From TMED14 sp038145075 (lineage in GTDB: Bacteria; Bacteroidota; Bacteroidia; Flavobacteriales; Schleiferiaceae), in contig JAYQOY010000030.1 of assembly GCA_038145075.1 (NCBI GenBank), forward strand, positions 1 through 19,760: DNA of 19,760 nt. The letters are read 5' to 3'. Below are positions 13,777-19,760 of this stretch, piece by piece. Each line of letters opens with the position of its first letter. Positions within the stretch are counted from its first letter, which is position 1. Below the pieces are notes generated by a model, which was not told the origin of the DNA, did no database searches, and saw only the letters and a program-made list of their open reading frames with translations. The translations under genes were made by a program, and so were the position numbers.

Positions 13777-14769
13777 ATGAAAAAGATCGCCATCAATGGA
13801 TTTGGCCGCATTGGCCGCCTCACCTTCCGCAACTTGCTGAACAAGTCTGGTTTGGAAGTGGTCGCTATCAACGATTTGACCGATACTGCTACGCTGGCGC
13901 ATTTGCTGAAGTACGATTCGGCCCACGGCCGCTTTAACGGCACCGTTAGCCACACACCTAACAGCTTGATCGTCAACGGCAAGGAGATCGTAATCACGGC
14001 GGTTCGCAACCCAGCGGAATTGCCTTGGGGCGAAATGGGCATTGACATGGTCATCGAGTCTACCGGTATTTTCACCTCGCAAGAGCAACTGAAGATGCAC
14101 CTCACGGCTGGCGCCAAGAAAGTAGGCTTGTCTGCTCCTGCGAAGGACGATGTGAAGACCATCGTATTGGGCGTGAACGACGAATTGTTGGGCGCGGACG
14201 ATCTGACCTTCAGCAATGCTTCTTGCACGACCAACTGTTTGGCGCCCATGATGAAGGTGCTCAACGACAAATTTGGCGTGGAGAAGGGCTACATGTTGAC
14301 GGTGCACGCCTACACCAACGACCAGAGCATTCAAGACGCGCCTCACAAGGATTTGCGCCGTGCTCGTGCCGCTGCCGTTTCTATGATTCCTACCACCACC
14401 GGTGCTGCTAAGGCTGTAGGTTTGGTGCTGCCCGAATTGAAAGGCAAGTTGGACGGCTACGCCATGCGCGTGCCTACGTTGACGGGTTCGGCTACCGACG
14501 TGACCTTGACGCTCAACCGCGCCGTAACCAAAGAAGAGATCAACGCCGCCATGAAGGAGGCTTCTGAGACCTACTTGAAGGGCATTTTGGAGTACACCGA
14601 GGACCCCATCGTTTCTGCCGACATTGTTGGAAACCCTCACTCCTGTATTTTTGACGCTGGTATCACCTCTGCGAATGGCAACTTGGTCAAGATCATGGGC
14701 TGGTACGACAACGAAGCCGGCTACTCTGCACGCATGGCAGACATGACTGAGCGCTTTGTAAACCTTTGA
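13777..14769 (+). CDS. gapA: Glyceraldehyde-3-phosphate dehydrogenase, type I
   Basis: The enzyme oxidises glyceraldehyde-3-phosphate to 1,3-bisphosphoglycerate with NAD. The 330-residue length is normal. The NAD-binding start is KIAINGFGRIGR, with Asp33 favouring NAD over NADP. The active site is SNASCTTNC with catalytic Cys150, and His177 is the base (in TVHAYTND). The codon choice is visibly different from its neighbours, with more GCT, TTG and TCT, which fits very high expression and not necessarily transfer. It lies 16 bases after pfkA and 24 before the kinase gene. Some genomes have several gap genes; the glycolytic role is inferred from pfkA. Confidence 0.97.
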   Translation: MKKIAINGFGRIGRLTFRNLLNKSGLEVVAINDLTDTATLAHLLKYDSAHGRFNGTVSHTPNSLIVNGKEIVITAVRNPAELPWGEMGIDMVIESTGIFTSQEQLKMHLTAGAKKVGLSAPAKDDVKTIVLGVNDELLGADDLTFSNASCTTNCLAPMMKVLNDKFGVEKGYMLTVHAYTNDQSIQDAPHKDLRRARAAAVSMIPTTTGAAKAVGLVLPELKGKLDGYAMRVPTLTGSATDVTLTLNRAVTKEEINAAMKEASETYLKGILEYTEDPIVSADIVGNPHSCIFDAGITSANGNLVKIMGWYDNEAGYSARMADMTERFVNL

Positions 14770-14773
14770 TCAT

Positions 14774-14796
14774 ACCCACTACCCTACTACCCTATG
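14774..14796. repeat. Octamer-like array at the kinase start codon
   Basis: Three units, ACCCACT, ACCCTACT and ACCCTATG, occupy the gap between gapA and the kinase gene; the last contains its ATG. The first unit is one base short. The array is related to the CCCTnnnn arrays at 16312-16327 and 18714-18761. Confidence 0.55.
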
Positions 14797-15672
14797 ATCT
14801 TCATTGTTGAGAGCGGCTCTACGAAAGCCGATTGGATTTTATTGGATGCGCAAGGCCAGGAGGTCAACCGTTGGTCCATTATGGGCTTCAACCCCTATTT
14901 CCATTCTGCCGAAACCATAGCGCAGGAACTGAGCGCCCACCCCGAAATTTCCAGCTATGCGGCCAATGTGTCTCAAGTATGGTTTTACGGGGCGGGATGC
15001 TCCTCTGATGCGCTCAACGCCATCATCAAAGCGGGATTGACCCGCGTTTTCCCGAATGCCTGCGTAAACGTCGACCACGACCTTAAAGCGGCAGCCTACG
15101 CGACCTTTGACGGAGTGCCCCACGTGGCCTGCATCTTGGGCACTGGCTCCAATTCCTGCTTCTTTGACGGCGAAGACATCCGCGAAGAGGTTCCCGCCCT
15201 GGCCTATGTCTTGGGCGATGAAGGTTCGGCCAGCTTTATTGGCAAGCGCCTTGTAGCTGATTTCATCTACAAGAGCCTCCCTGCAGACCTGCAAGCTGCC
15301 TTTACCGAACAGTACAAGACCAGCAAGGAGGAGATCTTTGACCGCGTGTACAACAAGCCCAATGCCAACGTGTACTTGGCCTCGTTCTCGCGCTTCGCGG
15401 GCGAGCACGCGGACAGCCCTTACGTTCAGGCGGTGGTGCGCGACGGATTTGAGAAGTTTTTGGACATCCACGTCCTTTGTTTTGAGGAGGCCCGTAACGG
15501 CGCTCCTGCCAACTTTGTCGGCTCGGTAGCCAAAGCCTTTGAGAGTATCCTCATCGATTGCTGCCAGCGCAAAGGCATCACCTACGGACGCACACAGGCC
15601 AAGCCGGTGAACCGCTTGGTCGACTACCACCTCAACGTGCTTCGCGTCCTGGACAAGGCCGCAACCGCATGA
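14794..15672 (+). CDS. BadF/BadG/BcrA/BcrD-type sugar kinase (possible glucokinase)
   Basis: This is an ATP-dependent kinase of the actin/hexokinase fold, in the group usually annotated as N-acetylglucosamine kinase. The 292-residue protein shows the phosphate-1 motif ESGSTKADW (6-14), with Glu6 where most kinases have Asp. It also has the probable catalytic Asp96 in DHDLKAAA, the phosphate-2 motif GTGSNS (116-121) and GDEGSA at 141-146. The gene overlaps pgmB by four bases (ATGA). In this operon, phosphorolysis of maltose releases free glucose that needs a kinase, and no other glucokinase is in the window. A glucokinase role is therefore plausible but inferred; N-acetylglucosamine kinase is the main alternative. 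Confidence 0.82.
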   Translation: MIFIVESGSTKADWILLDAQGQEVNRWSIMGFNPYFHSAETIAQELSAHPEISSYAANVSQVWFYGAGCSSDALNAIIKAGLTRVFPNACVNVDHDLKAAAYATFDGVPHVACILGTGSNSCFFDGEDIREEVPALAYVLGDEGSASFIGKRLVADFIYKSLPADLQAAFTEQYKTSKEEIFDRVYNKPNANVYLASFSRFAGEHADSPYVQAVVRDGFEKFLDIHVLCFEEARNGAPANFVGSVAKAFESILIDCCQRKGITYGRTQAKPVNRLVDYHLNVLRVLDKAATA

Positions 15673-16319
15673 TCCGCGGATTGCTCTTTGATTTGGACGG
15701 CGTCATTGTAGACACCGCCAAATACCATTTTGTCGCTTGGCAGCGCATGGCCGCCGCCCTCAACATCCACTTTGGCCACGAAGAGAACGAGCAGCTCAAA
15801 GGCATCTCCCGCGTGGAGTCCTTGGAGCGCATCCTCGCCTGGGGCGGCTTGACGCTTGCGCAGGAGGAAAAGCAGCACTGGATGGACCAAAAAAACACCT
15901 GGTATCTGGAATGTATCGCCCAAATGGGCCCCGAAGAAATCCTTCCCGGGGTCGCCCATTTCCTAGCCGAAGCGCGCGCACAAGGCCTTTCCATTGCCCT
16001 CGGTTCCGCCTCCAAAAACGCCGTGCCCATTCTAGAGCACATTGGCTTACTAGATGCCTTTGACGCCATTGTAGATGGCACGGTCGTAAGCGCCTCCAAG
16101 CCCAACCCCGAAGTCTTTTTGGAGGGCGCTCGCCGCCTGGGTCTCCGCCCCGAGGAATGCTGCGTATTTGAAGACGCCGAAGCCGGCGTGGAAGCCGCCT
16201 TGGCCGGTGGCATGCGGTGTATCGCTGTGGGCCAGCCCGACGTACTGGGCCGCGCACACCGCGTCATCCAAAGCTTTGACCAAATTCCAAATCCCACAGA
16301 GGCCGTCACCGCCCTCTAA
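15669..16319 (+). CDS. pgmB: Beta-phosphoglucomutase
   Basis: This HAD-superfamily enzyme converts beta-glucose-1-phosphate, the product of inverting maltose phosphorylases, to glucose-6-phosphate. I use ATG at 15669, because FDLDGVIVDT should lie at the very N-terminus; a longer in-frame reading upstream lies inside the kinase gene. The 216-residue protein carries nucleophile Asp8 and acid/base Asp10, the cap segment KGISRVESLERIL (44-56), Ser113 in GSASKN, Lys144 in SKPNPEVF, and Glu168/Asp169. These are one residue offset from the well-studied Lactococcus enzyme. It sits between the kinase and the GH65 gene, the expected pathway partners. Confidence 0.94.
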   Translation: MIRGLLFDLDGVIVDTAKYHFVAWQRMAAALNIHFGHEENEQLKGISRVESLERILAWGGLTLAQEEKQHWMDQKNTWYLECIAQMGPEEILPGVAHFLAEARAQGLSIALGSASKNAVPILEHIGLLDAFDAIVDGTVVSASKPNPEVFLEGARRLGLRPEECCVFEDAEAGVEAALAGGMRCIAVGQPDVLGRAHRVIQSFDQIPNPTEAVTAL

Positions 16320-16327
16320 CCCTTGAA
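16312..16327. repeat. Two octamers at the pgmB stop codon
   Basis: CCCTCTAA (16312-16319) contains the pgmB stop codon and is followed directly by CCCTTGAA (16320-16327). Two units alone could be chance; the entry is kept because similar arrays occur at other junctions in the window. Confidence 0.4.
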
Positions 16328-16348
16328 TTTTTTTGTGCTCTCCTTCGC

Positions 16349-18643
16349 ATGAAACCCAACATTGACCCCCACCCCTGGAAGCTGACGGAATCCACCTGGA
16401 ATCCTGAGCACCAAATCCTCTCCGAATCCCTCTTTGCCCTGGGCAACGGCCGCATGGGCCAACGCGCCAACAACGAAGAAGGTTTCTCCGGCAAGCACTT
16501 GCAAGGCACCTACATCGCTGGTGTGTACTACCCCGACAAGACCAAAGTGGGTTGGTGGAAGAACGGCTACCCCGAGTACTTCGCCAAAGTGCTCAATGCG
16601 GTCAACTTTATCGGCATTCACGTCCGCGTCAACGGCGAGATCTTGGATTTGGCCACCGCTGCGCAGGTGAGCAGCTTTCACCGCGAGCTCGATATGCACC
16701 AAGGCCTTTTGCGCCGAACCTTCACCGCCACCCTGGCCAACGGCCTGAGCGTGCGCGTCGAAGCCGAGCGCTTCCTCAGCATCGTGGACGATGAGGTGGC
16801 TGCGATTTCCTATAAAATCACCGCCAACGAGGCTGCTACCTTGGAGGTAGCGCCTTACTTGGACTTCAACGTCGTGAATTCGGACGCCAACTGGGAAGAG
16901 ACCTTCTGGGCCCAGCAAGGCCATGCCGCTAGCGCTGGCCAAGGCCACGTACACGCTAAAACCAAAAAGCTAGACTTCCACGTCGCCGCCGCCATGCACT
17001 GTGCGGTGAGCGCCGAAGGCCAAGCCTTGGAGGCCACTGCTACCGGCCGCGAAGGCTATTCGGAAAGCCAATACCGCGCAGACCTGCAGGCCGGTCAATC
17101 CGTTCACGTGCTCAAGTACGTCGGCGTGGTGAACAGCCTCAATGCGGCCCCCGAGGAGGTCGTCGCACGCGCCGAAGAACAGGCCCAGCACGCTGCAGCG
17201 AAAGGCTACGACGCCCTGCGCAGCGCCCATGCCAACGCCTGGATGGCCAAGTGGGAGTTGGCGGACATTCGCATTGACGGCGACGATTCGGCTCAGCAAG
17301 GCATTCGCTTCAACATCTTCCACCTGTTGCAAACGTTTACAGGGGTGGATGCCCGCTTGAACATCGGCCCCAAAGGCTTCACCGGCGAGAAATACGGCGG
17401 TTCCACCTACTGGGACACCGAAGCCTACTGCCTGCCCTTCTACATGGCCTCCACCGACCAGAGCGTCGCGAAGAACCTCTTGGTCTACCGCTACAAGCAG
17501 CTCGGCAAAGCCATTGAAAACGCGGAAAAGCTCGGCTTCACCGACGGCGCAGCCCTCTACCCCATGGTGACCATGAACGGCGAGGAATGCCACAACGAAT
17601 GGGAAATCACCTTTGAGGAGATCCACCGCAACGGCGCCATCGCCTACGGCATCTACAACTACATTCGCCACACCCAAGACCGCAGCTACCTCGCCGAAGG
17701 CGGCTTGGAGGTGCTCGTGGCCATTGCCCGCTTCTGGGCGCAGCGCGTCAACTGGAGCGATGCCCAGGAGAAGTTTGTCATCCTTGGTGTGACGGGACCC
17801 AACGAATACGAGAACAACGTCAACAACAACTACTACACCAACTTCATGGCGGCGTGGTGCTTGGAATACGCGGCCGAATGTGCCCAGTGGTTGGCGACCG
17901 AACAGCCCGCCGACTACGCGGAACTCCTCGCCAAACTCCAATTGGACAGCGACGAAATCGAGCAGTGGGAGGCCATTCGGGAAAACCTCTACTACCCCTA
18001 CAGCGAGGAGCACCAAGTCTACCTCCAGCAGGACGGATTCCTCGACAAGGAGCTCATCCCCGTCAACGAACTCGACCCCGCACAGCGCCCTATCAACCAG
18101 AAATGGAGCTGGGACCGCATCCTGCGTTCCTGCTACATCAAGCAGGCCGACACCCTCCAGGGCATGTTTTTCTTTGAAGACCGCACCGACCTGGACGTAC
18201 TCAAGCGCCACTTCGATTTCTACGAGCCTTTAACCGTTCACGAAAGCTCCCTGAGCCCCTGTGTGCACACGGTTTTGGCCAGCCGCCTCGGCTACAAAAA
18301 GAAGGCCTACGAGCTCTACTTGCGCACGGCCCGTTTGGACCTGGACGATTACAACCACGAAGTCTACCAAGGCCTCCACGTCACTGCCATGGGCGGCACC
18401 TGGATGTCCGTCGTCTACGGATTTGGCGGCATGAAAATCGTCGGCGAGGACCTGCACTTCCAGCCCTTCTTGCCCGAACAGTGGACCGGCCTCTCCTTCC
18501 ACCTGCGTTGGCGCGGCGCCCTCTTGCACGTTCAAGTGGCCGAATCCGGTCTCACCGTGACCCACAAAGACGGACCCGACGTCACCTTCCACGTAGGCGG
18601 AACGGCCCACACGTTGAAGTGCTGCGAAACGTTTAACAGCTAA
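16349..18643 (+). CDS. GH65 disaccharide phosphorylase, probable maltose phosphorylase
   Basis: The enzyme would split maltose with phosphate into glucose and beta-glucose-1-phosphate. The 764-residue length is right for GH65. The order is an N-terminal beta-sandwich domain (about 10-270), a linker, the (alpha/alpha)6 barrel (about 310-690) and a small C-terminal sheet domain. The general acid should be Glu486 in VTGPNEYENNVNNNYYTN. The region GGSTYWDTEAY at 350-360 is the conserved barrel segment near the active site. No signal peptide is seen, so it acts in the cytoplasm. Trehalose, kojibiose and nigerose phosphorylases share the family; maltose is preferred here because of the amylase and SLC45-type transporter. 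It lies 29 bases after pgmB. Confidence 0.92.
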   Translation: MKPNIDPHPWKLTESTWNPEHQILSESLFALGNGRMGQRANNEEGFSGKHLQGTYIAGVYYPDKTKVGWWKNGYPEYFAKVLNAVNFIGIHVRVNGEILDLATAAQVSSFHRELDMHQGLLRRTFTATLANGLSVRVEAERFLSIVDDEVAAISYKITANEAATLEVAPYLDFNVVNSDANWEETFWAQQGHAASAGQGHVHAKTKKLDFHVAAAMHCAVSAEGQALEATATGREGYSESQYRADLQAGQSVHVLKYVGVVNSLNAAPEEVVARAEEQAQHAAAKGYDALRSAHANAWMAKWELADIRIDGDDSAQQGIRFNIFHLLQTFTGVDARLNIGPKGFTGEKYGGSTYWDTEAYCLPFYMASTDQSVAKNLLVYRYKQLGKAIENAEKLGFTDGAALYPMVTMNGEECHNEWEITFEEIHRNGAIAYGIYNYIRHTQDRSYLAEGGLEVLVAIARFWAQRVNWSDAQEKFVILGVTGPNEYENNVNNNYYTNFMAAWCLEYAAECAQWLATEQPADYAELLAKLQLDSDEIEQWEAIRENLYYPYSEEHQVYLQQDGFLDKELIPVNELDPAQRPINQKWSWDRILRSCYIKQADTLQGMFFFEDRTDLDVLKRHFDFYEPLTVHESSLSPCVHTVLASRLGYKKKAYELYLRTARLDLDDYNHEVYQGLHVTAMGGTWMSVVYGFGGMKIVGEDLHFQPFLPEQWTGLSFHLRWRGALLHVQVAESGLTVTHKDGPDVTFHVGGTAHTLKCCETFNS

Positions 18644-18713
18644 TCTTTGGTTTGCTGGTTTGTTAGTGTGTTTGTAGTCAAGTTTTTACCTTCAAGTCTT
18701 CTAAATTCCCAAG

Positions 18714-18761
18714 CCCCCTAGCCCTTTGACCCTTAAACCCTTCTACCCTTTAACCCTCATC
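18714..18761. repeat. Six degenerate CCCTnnnn octamers across the amylase start
   Basis: With a period of eight from 18714, the units include CCCTTTGA, CCCTTAAA, CCCTTCTA and CCCTTTAA, with less perfect units at both ends. The array covers the TTG start and most of the signal-peptide codons. The rest of the 82-base gap before it (18644-18713) is T/G-rich with several TTTG words and has no gene; a weak -7-like TACCTTCA lies at 18687-18694. Confidence 0.7.
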
Positions 18762-19760
18762 GCTCTCCTCGCGAGCTGCGGAGGGCCTTCTTTGCCCATC
18801 GGCGATGAAGATGCCGGCCTCGGCTACCGCCCCTTGCAACTGGTGGAAGGAGAAACGAAGCTCTACGTGGAGGACTATGTGCTTTCGGAGGTGGAGTCGG
18901 TGGATTGGCCCAAGGGATTGAAGGTGAGCTATCAGAAGGATTCGGCCATCTACCGGATTACGGGGCGCATGGAGGCTCCCCTGGGCACCGTTACGTTCCA
19001 CGCCGCGGATGGCGAATACAGCCTCCTCCTCAAGCAGAGCATGGCCCAGCCTGTGACCTTCCGCTATGGGCCGGCGTCGGACAGCTTGCGGGTGACGCTT
19101 TTTGGCTCGTTCAACAACTGGAACCGCAGCGCTACCCCCATGCGCTACGTGGGCGATTCTACCGGTGGAAGCTACCAGGCTACGCTGAATTTGCCGGCCG
19201 GAAACTACGCGTACAAATACTTCGTAAATGGCGAAGAACGCTTGCAGCCCGGCGACGACAGCACCTTGGTTCCCAATGGCTTTGGCAGCTTTAACCACAG
19301 TTTGACGGTTGCTTTGCCGGGTCAGTCTTGCCAGCCCCTGCGCGCGCTGAACGTGGGCGATGGCGGAACGGGCGAAGACGTTTCCTTCGTGGTTCTGGAT
19401 ACCCTTCCCGAGGATCAAGAGGTCTTGGCGTTCTGGAACACCTATGCGCTGCCTGCCTCGGCGGTGGAGCGTCAGGCGGACGGCACGGTGTGGGTTTATT
19501 TGCCCAAAGATTCGGATTGGTCCGAACGCAACCACCTGCACCTCTACTCCCACAACGGCGCCCAAATCAGCAACGATGTCCTGATTCCCTTTGACGAAGA
19601 CCACCTGATTTCCCACACGGGCCAGCTCACGCGCAGCGACTGGGAAAATGCTACCCTCTACTTCATGATGGTGGACCGTTTTGCCAATGGCGACAGCAGC
19701 AACGACGCGCCGCTTAACCGACCCGATGTGCTTCCCTTGGCGGACTACATGGGCGGAGAC
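18726..19760 (+). CDS. Lipoprotein GH13 alpha-amylase family enzyme, 5' part
   Basis: The reading frame is open to the window end, giving 345 residues. An in-frame stop at 18702-18704 limits the start, and there is no in-frame ATG before the lipobox; TTG at 18726 gives MTLKPFYPLTLIALLASC, a good lipoprotein signal peptide with Cys18. Next comes a region of unknown fold (about 20-115), and then an E-set/CBM48-like glycogen-binding domain (about 118-205) with VTLFGSFNNW and AGNYAYKYFVNGE. A linker domain follows. The GH13 barrel begins near residue 305 with DWENATLYFMMVDRFANGD. As a surface or periplasmic lipoprotein it would release maltose or malto-oligosaccharides for import. Exact specificity (alpha-amylase, neopullulanase, cyclomaltodextrinase) needs the missing C-terminal part. 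Confidence 0.85.
   Translation, partial: MTLKPFYPLTLIALLASCGGPSLPIGDEDAGLGYRPLQLVEGETKLYVEDYVLSEVESVDWPKGLKVSYQKDSAIYRITGRMEAPLGTVTFHAADGEYSLLLKQSMAQPVTFRYGPASDSLRVTLFGSFNNWNRSATPMRYVGDSTGGSYQATLNLPAGNYAYKYFVNGEERLQPGDDSTLVPNGFGSFNHSLTVALPGQSCQPLRALNVGDGGTGEDVSFVVLDTLPEDQEVLAFWNTYALPASAVERQADGTVWVYLPKDSDWSERNHLHLYSHNGAQISNDVLIPFDEDHLISHTGQLTRSDWENATLYFMMVDRFANGDSSNDAPLNRPDVLPLADYMGGD

Noticed and set aside
15558..15668. Extended N-terminus for beta-phosphoglucomutase
   Set aside because: The extra residues lie within the kinase coding region. The catalytic motif FDLDG must be close to the N-terminus, which fits the ATG at 15669 with an ATGA overlap.
16970..18211. Long open frame (413 codons) on the minus strand inside the GH65 gene
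   Set aside because: It is the antisense shadow of a clearly coding, conserved GH65 gene in GC-rich DNA. The translation has no recognisable motif. Similar long antisense frames lie opposite accC, gapA, the kinase and pgmB.

Overview
The window comes from a moderately GC-rich member of the Bacteroidota, most likely a flavobacterial-type marine or aquatic lineage (inferred, not proven). Three things point there. Several genes have the Bacteroidota promoter element TAnnTTTG close upstream. Shine-Dalgarno sequences are largely absent. The order pdxA - DUF177 - rpmF - accB - accC and the combination of SLC45-type sugar transporter, beta-phosphoglucomutase, GH65 phosphorylase and lipoprotein GH13 amylase are familiar from that phylum. 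There are no rRNA or tRNA genes, insertion sequences or CRISPR arrays, and no gene-free stretch over 300 bases.

Layout. Positions 1-99 hold one copy of a hairpin-rich, CTAG-rich intergenic repeat. It is followed by ribE (minus), which diverges from an aminopeptidase - pdxA pair. DUF177 with its own promoter, rpmF, a terminator, accB and accC come next, ending in a strong bidirectional terminator. A small Arg/Gly-rich secreted protein (minus) diverges from plsC - gatC. A 268-base spacer then carries the second copy of the hairpin repeat. After it lie an SPFH (QmcA-like) gene, a TetA-like MFS exporter, nfeD and a cold-shock gene.

From 10.6 kb onward the window is a sugar-catabolic region. A NUDIX/NrtR-type regulator and an SLC45-type transporter form a leftward operon. 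The rightward series is pfkA, gapA, a BadF-type sugar kinase, pgmB, a GH65 maltose phosphorylase and the start of a lipoprotein GH13 amylase that runs off the window. Together these would take alpha-glucan to maltose outside the cell, import it, phosphorolyse it to glucose plus beta-glucose-1-phosphate, convert both to glucose-6-phosphate, and feed two glycolytic steps.

The most notable signals are these. (1) Two matching 15-bp inverted repeats (RTGTAA-N4-TACAC type) lie between the NUDIX regulator and pfkA, each touching the -7 element of one of the two divergent promoters. This suggests an autoregulated NUDIX-type control of maltose use and glycolysis. (2) The dispersed repeat is built from GCGAAGC and GCGCAGC mini-hairpins, and its two copies show a compensatory base-pair change. 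(3) Degenerate octamer arrays (CCCTnnnn or its complement) sit exactly at gene junctions, one of them encoding the signal peptide of the amylase, which appears to start at TTG.
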